From: Orychophragmus violaceus
Taxonomy: Eukaryota; Streptophyta; Magnoliopsida; Brassicales; Brassicaceae
DNA: 64,000 bases
Direction of reading: 5' to 3'
NCBI GenBank assembly: GCA_030180135.1
Contig: CM058233.1
Span: 57,928,500 to 57,992,499 of the forward strand
In this document: piece by piece, positions 44,470-54,735 of the stretch
Layout: every line of letters starts with the position of its first letter
Position numbering within the stretch: the first letter of the stretch is position 1
Made by a program: the position numbers and the translations under genes
Notes under the pieces: model-generated
Databases searched by the model: none
The model's input: the letters and a program-made list of their open reading frames with translations, nothing else
What the model was told of the DNA's origin: nothing

Positions 44470-44615
44470 GCCCAACCCCAAAATTGTTACATATTGTGTT
44501 TTTGTGTTTAGAAAAAACCGAACCTGAGGTGGGGTGTTATCAATAAATTCCCAAGTTTTATCTACCACTAAACCACAGCCATGTGGGCTTTTCTTTCTTT
44601 AAGGTTTAGACTCTG
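44470..44615 (-). mobile_element. SINE-like tRNA-derived unit
   Basis: On the minus strand TGGTTTAGTGG (44565-44575) fits a pol III A box and CAGGTTCGG (44518-44526) fits a B box, about 40 bp apart. The sequence starts near a conserved GGCTGTGG context and is followed downstream by AT-rich sequence. This is the layout of Brassicaceae tRNA-derived SINEs. No clear poly-A end or target duplication was found, and it would not fold as a functional tRNA. Confidence 0.45.
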
Positions 44616-45060
44616 TCTAAAAAAACTGAAACCATTTCTTTCATTTTTTCAATAACACTAGATAGACCATCTAACATACATACGGTATTTACCAGTACGC
44701 ACAACAAAATAAAACCATGTGTATCATATATTTGAATTATCTAATAGGTTCCACACCCTAAAAAGCATGTTAAGTAAGCTTGAATCTAAATGAACATCAA
44801 TTGTGGAAAGAAGATAGGCAAACACCTACTTAATCTAATGTCTTCTAGTATGTGTAATCGTAAAAGGAAAAATCTCCATTAATCTTTGTCCCTTTTTCAG
44901 ATTGTTCTCGTTCTAGAAGTTCTTTGCTTATTCAATGGAATTTTCGTTTTCCTTTTCACTTTTATGCTTTTCTGTTCATCTTAAAAATTGCTTTTCTCGA
45001 GAGTTCAAAATGACCTTTTGGGGTGGCATTATAATAAAACTGGCATCTATATAGTGAAAT
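44616..45060. other. Intergenic sequence with short duplicated host motifs
   Basis: GACCATCTAACATACATACG (44665) and GCACAACAAAATAAAACCAT (44699) recur at 2421 and 2327 on the other side of element D, in swapped order. No coding region is seen. Confidence 0.4.
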
Positions 45061-45622
45061 CTTCTTATTGGTTATCTCTCATCTCCCTCAAAAACAAAAG
45101 GTATATCCACCTAACGGCAATACCAGCCTAAAGCAAGCAATATGAAAATCCAAAACAGCTCCAAGAATCCAACATTTTCCAAGGAAATTTGTCTCACAAG
45201 CTTTACCAACGGGAGATACTCTGAAGAAGAGGCACATCAGTAGAGATACTCCTTGACTCTTTGTAATCGATGTTCCCACGCAGATGAAACAATCAAACAA
45301 CTGTTTTTTATTGTTCTTATGCTCGGGCTATATGGAGGGGATCAGGATTCCCAAATCCAATCATTTATAATTGTACTGTACCGTTGGAAGCCAAATTGGA
45401 AGGCATCTTTTGCCATATCAACAATATATCACAACCGGTTCACCAAACTGCTTTTGGATCTTATGGCGAATATGGAAAAGTCAGAATCTACTAATATTAC
45501 AAAAGATACAGGTCCATTGGTATAAATATTTACTTATAGAACATAAGGATGCGAAAAAGTGGCAAAATTCACATGAATATTTGTTAGTTATCCGACGGTC
45601 CCCACACAAAAATGTGACCATT
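45060..45622 (+). pseudogene. LINE ORF2 3' fragment (zf-RVT region)
   Basis: Across frames it reads KIQNSSKNPTFSKEICL, the zinc-binding-type LCNRCSHADETIKQLFF, then ILWRIWKSQNLLI and HKDAKKWQ. These follow the conserved tail of plant non-LTR ORF2 proteins (zf-RVT: C-x2-C..ET..HLFF, and WRIWKxRN). Several frameshifts show decay. It is separated from its RNase H part at 46781 by a solo LTR. RT domain itself is not present. Confidence 0.65.
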
Positions 45623-46780
45623 TGATATATCATAGTTTATACGGGGTTTAAAGTCATGATATAAGTCTTTATCATGAGTATATTAGGTTTTTGGAGTTTT
45701 TCGAGTCTTTTATAGGTTAGGTACGTTTGGAGTATATTTGGAGATTATGCCGCATTCTGGAGCATTTGGAGAACTCGTTCTGAAAAAGAGAAGTTGGAGA
45801 CGACTTTCAGACATGGTGTCCATCGACACCACTCTGGTGTCGGTCGACACCACGCTCAAATGGAAGTTCTCGGGAGAGTTTAATAAAGTTTTGAGAATTA
45901 CAAGCTGGTCCATAAGTTTCATATTACTGAGAAACCCCAAATCGTGTTTTAGAATTTAAATTAGGTTTTCTAAGTCATTGTTTAAACTTACGCTTTATTT
46001 TACATTCAGAGGGATTTAAGCTTTTTAGAGCTGATTTTGTATCTCGACAGAGAAGATTTTGAACCCTTTTTTCTTTCACTCTTTTATTCTATTGAGTATT
46101 CTATCCATCATGTTTATTGTTATGATTTCTATATCTGAATAGTCTACTTGTAAGGTTTAGAGATTCTCATTAGGGATATCATGGAATTTTAGGTTGACTG
46201 ATTAATTGGGATTCATAACTTTTAGTTCTTTGTCTAGGTTGTTCTTAAAGCTAAATATGAACTGGCCCCTTAGATTATTGATATTAGGTTGATTAGCGCA
46301 GCGAGAGTTGGTTAATCTGATTTAAAAAAATACTAAGTGAGCAATTTGTCTATTCCGAAAGAGATTTGGAATAGGGAAATTGTGAACGAACAAACCTGAA
46401 ATTTATGCATGTTTAGAACTCTAGGATCGCAAAGAGATTTGGATTTCTAGGTTTCTAGACATATTTAATATTCGCAACGAGAGTTGGTTTGTTATAATAT
46501 TGTGTTTCGAGTTCTAGAACATTGATTTGCATCATGATAGATTGATTGATTTATATTCATGATTTCCTGAGAACTTCTCTTGACCTGACGTTTTCTCTGA
46601 CTAATCTTAGACATGTTTATTTACTTGCGTTGCTATTTGTTTTACCACGCTATACTTATCTTAATTTGATAACAAATAATCTATTGAGTAATTTGAAGTC
46701 CTTTGTTCGATAACCCTAAGTACTACAATTGACACACTGTGCACTTGCGGTTGAGAATTAGGAAAAACTTGGACTTATCA
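45623..46780 (+). repeat. Athila-type solo LTR
   Basis: 1158 bp from TGATATATCATAG to GGACTTATCA with no internal domain next to it. CCATT before and CCATC after form a 5-bp duplication with one change. Near-palindromes lie at 45816 and 45837 (21 bp apart). It differs clearly from the D, B1 and C1 LTRs, so it represents a fourth Athila subfamily. Solo LTRs arise by LTR-LTR recombination. Confidence 0.82.
45816..45850. promoter_or_regulatory. Paired near-palindromes in solo LTR
   Basis: GTGTCCATCGACAC and GTGTCGGTCGACAC, 21 bp start to start, about 193 bp from the LTR start. Confidence 0.8.
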
Positions 46781-47070
46781 CCATCTAAAAGGACAACTTC
46801 ATAGAGTAATTTGGAAAATCCGTCTAAGAGATTAATGAAATGTAATGTTGATGGATCTTACGTTCAAGAATAATTAAACTCAAAAGCATGATGGATCATA
46901 AGGTATGAGACGGTTTGACTTTTGGGTCCGGATTAGGCGGATAATAAGGGAGAACAAATTATCAGTTTGATGGGTGGCAAGACAAGTAAATCAACCAGCT
47001 GATGTCTTACTAGGAAAGAAGTCTCACACTATGTTTCAAACTATTTTCATTCAGCTCTTCCTAATGTAAT
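46781..47070 (+). pseudogene. LINE RNase H fragment
   Basis: Reads MKCNVDGSYVQE, then SKAxWIIRYET and a GGKTSKSTS segment before FHSALPNVISDI, with stops. KCNVDGS..W..R..G is the start of the RNase H domain found at the end of plant LINE ORF2 proteins. It fits as the continuation of 45060-45622. Confidence 0.55.
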
Positions 47071-47083
47071 AAGTGATATCTTC

Positions 47084-48248
47084 TGATATATCATGGTTTT
47101 CAACCATGATATAGTTGTATATATTGAGTCTTTAACCTGGTTTTTCGAGTCTACTGAGTCTTCTACAGGTAGGCTTACGTTTCGAGCAAAGAGTGGGATT
47201 ATAGGATGTTTATGGCGATCTGTGCAATGAGCTGAAGTTGGAGTCTCGACAACGGTCGGATGTCGACCGACATCACCTTAGTGTCGGTCGACACTGAGGG
47301 CGACAGGACTTATACACCGAGTTGAAGACATCTTTTGAAGAATTGAAAAATTGCCTAGAAGTTTTTTCTAATTCTTATCAAGCCCCAAAACATGTTTAGG
47401 AGTTTAATTAGGTTTTTCATACTCAGTATCATTTATCTTGTTCTTACATTGTTCTTGCTTTGGCGATTGAGAGATTTGGTGCCAAGGGGATGTTCTTGCT
47501 ACTTGTAACCTTTGAGAGAAGGATTTCGAACCCCTTTTTATCTATCTATTCAGTCTTTAAGTTTCTATTCAATGATGTGTTGTTTATCTGATAATATGTC
47601 TGAGTAGTAACCTAGTTAGATTTAGGAATTATCATAGGGTTTTATGCATGTTTAGACAACTGATTAAATAGGATTCTAAATCTATTTGTTCATCGCCTAA
47701 GTTGCACTTACTACTGAATTCTAGACTGATCACCTAGTATTTAGATCTGAGATAATTAACTTAGCACGAGAGTGTAAGTTATAATCTGAATAAACTTAGT
47801 GTGAGCAATTTGACTAGATGCAAAGAGATTTGGTTTTGGAGAATTGTGAACCGAAGAACCTGTTCCTAATGCTTGTTTAGAACTCTAGGATCACAAAGAT
47901 AGTTGGATCGCTAGGTTGTTAAATATAGAAATAATCTCAGCGAGAGTTGGATTGTTTATCATTGTGTTTCTAGTTCTTGAAACTGAGCTTAATCTGAATC
48001 CGGTTAGTTAAGTGTCTAGCATTGTATAATTCCCGAGAACTTCCTAAGTCTGACGCCTTTCTCCCATTGAAAACTCACTTTAATTTACTTGCGTTCGTTT
48101 ACTGCTTTCTCTTGGTTGGCCTAGCTTAACTGAAAGACATATAATCTGTCGTATGAAACTTGAGTCCTTGTGGATATGATACCTTGAATACTACATTCGC
48201 ATAACTGTGCACTTGCAGTAGAATAGGGATATAACTTTGACTCTATCA
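47084..48248 (+). repeat. Athila B1 5' LTR
   Basis: 1165 bp, TGATATATCATGG to CTCTATCA, collinear with 55773-56585. Near-palindromes at 47260 and 47281. Confidence 0.88.
47260..47294. promoter_or_regulatory. Paired near-palindromes in B1 5' LTR
   Basis: ATGTCGACCGACAT and GTGTCGGTCGACAC, 21 bp apart. The two 12-bp cores are reverse complements of each other, so the pair also forms a stem with a 9-nt loop. Confidence 0.85.
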
Positions 48249-48254
48249 AGTTCT

Positions 48255-48272
48255 TGGCGCCGTTTCCGGGGA
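48255..48272 (+). other. Athila B1 primer-binding site
   Basis: TGGCGCCGTTTCCGGGGA, 6 nt after the LTR; one base differs from the C1 site. Confidence 0.85.
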
Positions 48273-48394
48273 CTCAACTGAGTTCGCCGATAGATTTTGT
48301 TTTAAGGTTTAGTCTAAGTATTTTATTTCTTTTGTTACTCACGTTCTCTTGTTTGGCTAGTTTTTGTTGCTGCAGGAATCGACTGAAGCATTCA

Positions 48395-48429
48395 GTGTCG
48401 ACCGACATCACTCTAGTGTCGCCCGACAC
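48395..48429. promoter_or_regulatory. Paired near-palindromes in B1 leader
   Basis: GTGTCGACCGACAT (48395) and GTGTCGCCCGACAC (48416), 21 bp apart. They lie after a GCTGCAG|GAA acceptor-like site and 32 bp before the gag ATG. Confidence 0.85.
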
Positions 48430-48460
48430 CAAGCGCGGATTTCACCTCTGAAATCAGCTT

Positions 48461-50264
48461 ATGCCAAGTCAACACACCCGAAGCAACCCAAGCGAAGAAC
48501 TTGTTAACCTCAGACTTGAAGAGCTTGCTAGACTTGAGAGAACGAACAAATAGTCTCAGAGAACTTCAAGGATGATGAACAATCGTTTGATCTTGATACC
48601 AGATGTTGAAGGAGTTCTGAGAGACCAACAGAAGAACCCTTACAATGCTCAGGGGCAAAGGATTGATGCTCAAGGGAATGTGATCCCTGAACCTGAGCAG
48701 CCTCAAGGTGAGAGGCAGGTTGCTCATCCTGGAGCTAATGGACAGCCACCTAATCCTCCTGCTGCTGAGAGGACTCTTGCTGACTACAACCGACCCGATG
48801 ACTTTTATGCTAACCAGTCAGCAATTGTACCTCCTCCTTTTGAGAGGAATGAGTTTGAGCTCAAGACTGCCTACTATGCACTTCTGAGGCAGCATCCTTT
48901 CCATGGTCTTCCGCATGAGCAACCCATGGACCACATTGAGGATTTTGAGGCCTTCGTCACTGGGATGAAGCACAATGGAGTGGGTTATGACTTCCTTTTC
49001 CTCAAGCTTTTCCCATATTCTCTTGCTGGAGAAGCTGCAGCTTGGCTTAAAGCAACTTCCACTTGGGAAGTTAACTACTTGGGATGCAGTGAAGAGAGAG
49101 TTCATGCGACATTTCTATGATGATGCTCGCTCCGATCAGCTCAGACAGGACCTTCTGACATTCACTCAGGGACCTACAGAGCCGCTTAAGTCTGCTTGGG
49201 TAAGGTTTAAGATGTACCAACGAGACTGTCCTCATCATAGATTCTATGAAGTTCAGCTGTTGTGCATTTTCTTCAGAGGTATGGATCTCTGGTACCAGTC
49301 TGCGTTAGATGCTGCCATCAATGAGAACTTCAACACAAAGACTCCTGAGCAAGCCAGGATATTGATTGAGAACTTGGTAAGCAGCAACAGTACTAAGACT
49401 GCAGATCAGAGGAGGAAAGAGTCTGGTGGAAAAGTTGATCACCTTAAGATAGATGAGATGAAGAACAAGCTGGATATTGTTCACATCTTGTTGACTGGCA
49501 AGAAGCATGTCTATTTTGTTCAAGAGGCTGAAGAGTTTGTACCTGAAGAAGGCTGCACAGAAGAAGATGTGAACTACATTGGTGGTTCTGGATTTCAAGG
49601 AAACATGTTTGGGAATCAGCAAAGCAACAAGTTCTTTACTGGTGGACAGAAGAGTGCTTTCACAAGCAATCAAAACTCTTCTGGATATGGTCAGAATGCT
49701 GGTTACCAGAAGCCTTTTCAGCAGAACAACTCTTATCAGAGGACCTATGGATCATCTTCCTATCAGACACCTCATGTTGCTAGTGCTCATGAGAGTAAAT
49801 TGGAAGCTATGATGGAGCAGTTGCTAGTGGGTCAGACAAAGACTGTTGTGGACTTCAACAAGAAAATAGATGTTGTCTACACTGATTTGAATGAGAAGTT
49901 TGAATCCTTGAGAACACATATGAAGCAGTTGGACTTTCAAGTTGCTCAAACTGCTAGAGTTGTTAAGAGGCAATCCGGATTTCTTCCTGGAAGCACATAT
50001 ACCAATCCCAAGCATCACTGCAATGCAATATCACTGAGGAGTGGGAAAGAGCTGCAAACTATCCCCATCAGGCAGATCAGTGATGAAGAAATCAAGGAGA
50101 TAGAGAAATTTGAGGAAGAGTTCGAAGCCGCAAGACGAGTGTCGGCCGACACTACCACTGAATGTCGGGCGACACCTACTTCTTCGAATTCTCGTGACGA
50201 ACGGAAATCGACCGAGGTCGATTGTGAGGTCGATGACAGAACGAAATCAAGCGATGCAGACTGA
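48461..50264 (+). pseudogene. gag: Athila B1 gag, broken twice
   Basis: Starts MPSQHTRSNPSEELVNLR; a TAG about 30 codons later (48551) ends it. The frame reopens at 48572 (MMNNRLILIPDVEGVL). One extra base near 49051, within the WLKQLP block, shifts the frame; the Gag core continues in the new frame with TTWDAVKREFMRHFYDDARS and GPTEPLKSAWVRFKMYQRDC. A Gln/Asn-rich stretch and a coiled-coil-like segment (KIDVVYTDLNEKFESLRTHM) precede the C-terminal near-palindrome module, which is translated here as low-complexity Thr/Ser/Arg. The frame stops at a TGA at 50262. Confidence 0.87.
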
Positions 50265-50287
50265 CACCAACAAGATGTCGCTCGACA
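50139..50287. promoter_or_regulatory. Near-palindrome module at B1 gag/PR junction
   Basis: GTGTCGGCCGACAC at 50139, ATGTCGGGCGACAC at 50162 (23 bp), core CGTGACGAACGGAAATCGAC, and ATGTCGCTCGACAC at 50274. Confidence 0.8.
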
Positions 50288-50342
50288 CCATCAACGTAGA
50301 GATTCTGATGCTGCGAAGAAAGCTCATGTAGCTGCTGGGAAG

Positions 50343-52508
50343 GTGTATAAACCCAATGTACCTTTCCCGAGAAACCCGAAGCAGTCCAAGTTTAAACGCT
50401 TCAAAGTTAAATACATGGCTATGCTGAGCAAGCTCACTCTTCCAATGCCATTGATGGATGCTATCAACAACAACCCAGTGTTGAAAAGATGTTTGAAGCA
50501 GATGTTGACTTCTGATATGGGAGATGAAGAGTGTGTGATGATGATCACTGAGGTCTGTAGTGCTGTCATTTTAAACAGAGTTCCCGAGAAGCAAAAGGAT
50601 CCAGGGAGCTTTGTCTTGGACTGTACCATCTTCAGCGACAGATTTGAGAGGTCACTATGTGATTTAGGTTCAAGTGTCAATCTGATGCCGTATTCAGTTG
50701 TCAAGCAGATGGGAATGACATATTTCACGCCTACTAGGATCTCCTTGATTATGGCTGATCGCTCCATAAGGATTCATGAGGGTCTATTGGAGGATGTACT
50801 GGTAAAGATTAGTGAATGCGTTATCCCAACTGAATTCGTAGTCTTGCAGTACAATGATGAGCCTAAGGACCCTCTTATCCTGGCCAGGCCATTCTTGGCT
50901 ACGGCTAGTGCCATCATTGATGTGAAAAGAGGGAAGATTGGACTCAATGTAGGTGATCTGGTGATGAATTTTGACATGGATAAGCTGATGAGACACCCCA
51001 CCATTGATGGGCAGACCTTCTATGTTGATATGATTGAGAATCTAGCTGCAAATTTCTTCAATCAGATGCATCCTGATGACCCTTTGGAGAGAGCTTTGAT
51101 GAGTTATGAGCATGATTTGAAGCTGGAGGATGATGCTGCAGCTGGGTACTCGAGACTACTGGATTCTACTGAGCAGGTGATAAACTTGGAAGCGACCGAT
51201 GACACATTGTGTCAACCAACACTACATGCTAATCGGTCGACACCAACCGCGAGTGACTGTAGCGAGGAGAAAGCTCCAAAGATCGAGCTGAAGCATCTAC
51301 CTGCAGGCCTCAAATATGCGTTCTTAGGTAACAATTCCACTTATCCTGTTATCGTCAATGCTGATTTGAATAACGCAGAACTCACTTTACTGCTATGCAA
51401 GCTGTGCAAGCATCGCAAAGCTCTTGGCTATTCTCTTGATGATATTTCAGGTATCTCTCCAGACTTGTGCATGCATAGGATACACCTTGAGGATGAGAGC
51501 ATGTCATCAATTGAGAACCAGATGCGTTTGAATTCTAACCTGAAAGAGGTTGTGAAGAAAGAGATCATGAAGCTGCTGCAAGCTGGGATCATCTACCCTA
51601 TCTCAGACAGTGATTGGGTCAGCCCAGTTCATGTGGTTCCTAAGAAAGGAGGAGTCACAGTGGTGAAGAATGACAAGAATGAGTTGATTCCTACGAGGAC
51701 AATCATTGGTCACCGGATGTGCATAGACTACAGGAAGTTGAATGCAGCTACCAGAAAGGACCACTTTCCACTCCCTTTCATTGATCAGATGTTGGAAAGG
51801 TTGGCGAATCATCCTTACTACTGCTTTTTGGATGGTTATTCTGGTTACTTTCAGATCCATATCCACCCAGAGGACCAGGAGAAGACCACATTTACCTGTC
51901 CCTATGGCACCTTTGCATACCGCAGAATGCCATTCGGACTGTGTAATGCTCATGCGACGTTTCAGAGGTGCATGATGTCTATCTTCACATACATGATAGA
52001 GGATTTTATGGAGGTCTTCATGGATGATTTTTCTGTCTACGGACCGTCTTACCATGCTTGTCTGGATAATCTATGCAAGGTGCTAGCTCGCTGTGAGAAA
52101 AAGCACCTGGTTTTGAACTGGGAGAAATGTCATTTTATAGTCAGAAATGGCATTGTACTTGGGCATAGAGTTTCTGAGGCAGGAATTGAAGGGGACAGAG
52201 CTAAGATTGAGGTGATGACAGGGCTGCAGGCGCCAGATTTAGTCAAAGGAATCATGATTTTTCTTGGGCATGCTGGTTTTTATAGGAGATTTATTAAAGA
52301 CTTTAGCAAGATAGCTAAACCACTCACTGCACTTCTCTGTAATGATGTGAAGTTTGAGTTCACTGATGAGTGTCATACTGCATTCAAGGAGCTGAAACAG
52401 GCCTTGATCTCGGCTCCAATTGTGCAACCACCAGACTGGAATCTGCCTTTTGAGGTAATGTGTGATGCTAGTGATTATGCGGTAGGAGTTGTGCTTGGGC
52501 AGAAGTAG
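50343..52508 (+). pseudogene. pol: Athila B1 protease and reverse transcriptase
   Basis: A 721-codon open frame. The protease has CDLGSSVNLMPYSVVKQMGM (residues 106-125), with Asp-Leu-Gly in place of the usual Asp-Thr-Gly, as in other Athila. The RT runs from SDSDWVSPVHVVPKKGG through MCIDYRKLNAATRKDHFPLP and LDGYSGYFQIHIHPEDQEKT to FMDDFSVYG (residues 559-567). FYRRFIKDFSKIAKPLTALL and the start of RNase H (FEVMCDASDYAVGVVLGQK) follow. A TAG at 52506 then interrupts RNase H. Frame is open but isolated from gag by a stop and from integrase by stops. Confidence 0.9.
51209..51243. promoter_or_regulatory. Paired near-palindromes at B1 PR/RT junction
   Basis: Degenerate GTGTCAACCAACAC (51209) and a TAATCGGTCGACAC-like copy (51230), 21 bp apart, inside the open pol frame between protease and RT. 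Confidence 0.6.
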
Positions 52509-52830
52509 GACAAGAAGCTCCATGCCATCTATTATGCCAGTAGAACTCTTGATGATGCTCAAAGAAATTACACAACTACTGAGAAGGAGTTGTTGGCAGT
52601 TGTGTTTGCATTCGAGAAGTTTCGTCCCTATCTGATTGGATCAAAAGTAGTTGTGTATACTAACCATTATGCGCTTAAGTATCTGATGCAGAAGAAAGAT
52701 GCTAAGCCGAGGCTGCTGAGATGGATTTTGTTTCTCCAATAGTTTGACATAGAGGTGAGAGACAAGAAAGGAGTAGAGAATGGAGTTTCTGATCACTTAT
52801 CACGGATTAGGATCGATGATGACGTTCCTA
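52509..52830 (+). pseudogene. Athila B1 RNase H remainder
   Basis: Reads HAIYYASRTLDDAQRNYTTT, KELLAVVFAFEKFRPYLIGS, YALKYLMQKKDAKPRLLRW, then a TAG (52741) and ENGVSDHLSRIR. Domain is collinear with D. Confidence 0.82.
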
Positions 52831-52928
52831 TAGATGATTTTCTACCAGAGGAGAACATCTATAAGGTTGAGACAGGTTTTCAAGCATTTTATGCGAGTTC
52901 ACTGCTTTCTACACGGGTTGCAGGGAAG

Positions 52929-53060
52929 GTGTTGGTCGACACTCAATTCATGTCGGTCGACACTCGACTCGAAACATCGGACGATAATCGATCAAACACG
53001 ACACCGCTTGGCCGATTAGGGACGATGTCGGTCAACATCAACACTGGTGTCAGTCGACAC
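52929..53060. promoter_or_regulatory. Near-palindrome module at B1 RNH/IN junction
   Basis: Starts at 52929 and 52950 (21 bp), then 53025 and 53047 (22 bp). The core between contains CTCGAAACATCGGACGATAA. It is translated in frame as variable Ser-Val-Asp-Thr-type sequence. Confidence 0.8.
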
Positions 53061-53061
53061 C

Positions 53062-54440
53062 AGTCGCGGATGCAGGCTGCTATTCCGGATGATGAAGCTG
53101 ACATGTTCATAGCTGCAGTCGCCCAAGGTTCTCTTTCCACTAGACCTTGGTACGCCGATATAGCCAATTACCTTGCTGCAGAGGATGAGCTTGAAGTGTT
53201 TAAAGGATATGCTAAGAAGAAGTTACTTAGGGAAGTCAAGCGCTATTATTGGGATGAACCTTACTTGTACAAGCACTGCTCTGATGGTATCTACAGACGT
53301 TGTATCGCAGAGTCTGAAGTCGATAATGTGTTGTAACACTGCCATGGTTCTGAGTATGCAAGACACTTTTCTACATTCAAGATAGTGTCCAAGGTTCTTC
53401 AAGTTGGCTTCTGGTGGCCTACGATGTTCAAGGATGCTCAGTTGTTTGTCTCGCAGTGTGATGTGTGTCAGAGGAGGGGGGAGATAAGCAAGAGACATGA
53501 GATGCCACAAAACTTCATCCTCGAGGTTGAAGTCCATGACTGCTGGGGAATCGATTTCATGGGCCCGTTTCCATCTTCTTATGGGAACAAGTATATATTG
53601 GTTGTTGTGGACTATGTATCCAAGTGCGTTGAAGCAATTGCAAGTCCGACCAATGACTCTTCGGTAGTTCTTAAGCTGTTTAAGACTATCATCTTCCCCA
53701 GATTTGGAGTTCCTAGGATTGTGATAAGTGATGGCGGTTCTCACTTCATCAACAAGTTGCTTAAGAAGCATGGTGTTAATCATCGTGTGGCTACTCCATA
53801 TCACCCTCAGACTAGTGGACAGGTAGAGGTCTCCAACAGACAAATCAAGGAGATTCTGGAAAAGACAGTAGGAAAGACTAGGAAGGACTAGTCTGCTAAG
53901 CTTGGTGTTAATCATCGTGTGGCTACTTCAAGAAGTTGCTTACAGGACTGCGTTCAAGACGCCACTGGGAACTACACCATTCCATCTACTCTATGGAAAA
54001 TCTTTTCACCTTCTAGTTGAGCTCGAGCACAAGGCTAGATGGGCTGTCAAACAGATGAACTATGACCTGAAACCTACAGTTGAGAGACATTTGATACAGC
54101 TTAACGAGTTAGATGAAATTCGTCACCATGCTTATGAGAACTCAAGGCTGTACAAGGAGCGTACAAAGGCGTATCATGATAAGAAGATCATCTCACGCAA
54201 CTTTGAACCCAATGAACATGTACTCCTCTATAACTCTTGCTTAACACTGTTTCCTGGCAAGTTGCGTTCTCGTTGGTCAGGACCATTCACCATCAAGGAA
54301 GCTAGACCACACGGCTGTTATCTTGATGAATTCCAAAGGCGAGGAGTTCACAGCCAATGGGCAAAGGGTGAAACATTACTGGGCAAAAGTTGAAATTCCA
54401 GAAGGCAACATTGTCCATCTGGATAATCCACCCAATGCCT
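53062..54440 (+). pseudogene. Athila B1 integrase
   Basis: Starts near DEADMFIAAVAQGSLSTRPW. YYWDEPYLYKHCSDGIYRRC leads into the zinc-binding region with SQCDVCQRRG. The core has GIDFMGPFPSSYGNKY, VISDGGSHFINK and QVEVSNRQIKEILE (D, D, E all visible). A TAA interrupts at 53334. Near 53890-53930 about 25 bp (TGGTGTTAATCATCGTGTGG and on) copied from 53771 replace the normal sequence and add a stop. The C-terminal part resumes at TAFKTPLGTTPFHLLYGKSF and is shifted once more near 54300. Confidence 0.85.
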
Positions 54441-54480
54441 AATCGCAATACAGTCAAGCTATTGACGTTAAACGAGCGCT

Positions 54481-54500
54481 GAGTGGGAGGAAACCCACTG
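54481..54500 (+). promoter_or_regulatory. Conserved post-pol hairpin in B1
   Basis: AGTGGGAGGAAACCCACT with a 6-bp stem, followed by G|TAGGT. Candidate 71-nt intron 54500-54570 ending TGCCAG. Confidence 0.55.
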
Positions 54501-54599
54501 TAGGTTATTTTTCTTTTCTTCTTGGTTTTCGTTCTTGTGACTTTTGATTTTTCTGGTTTTTGTGTGCCAGAGCCGTATAGAACAGGTTTGCCGACAGCA

Positions 54600-54735
54600 G
54601 TGTCGGTCGACACTACATAGTGTCGGTCGACGCCAAACTCGAAAACACGATGGAAATCGATCATGCTCGATTAAGAGCAAATCGATGTCACCATAGCCTG
54701 ATGTCGCTCGACACCGGCTGTGTGTCGGTCGACAT
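54600..54735. promoter_or_regulatory. Near-palindrome module after B1 pol
   Basis: Starts at 54600 and 54620 (20 bp), core CTCGAAAACACGATGGAAAT, then 54701 and 54722 (21 bp). Confidence 0.85.

Noticed and set aside
44517..44580. Possible functional tRNA gene
   Set aside because: A and B boxes are present but flanks do not pair as acceptor or anticodon stems; better read as a SINE.
45710..45940. 76-codon minus-strand frame with Val-Ser-Thr-Asp-Thr repeats
   Set aside because: The repeats are the translated near-palindromes of an LTR, not a protein.
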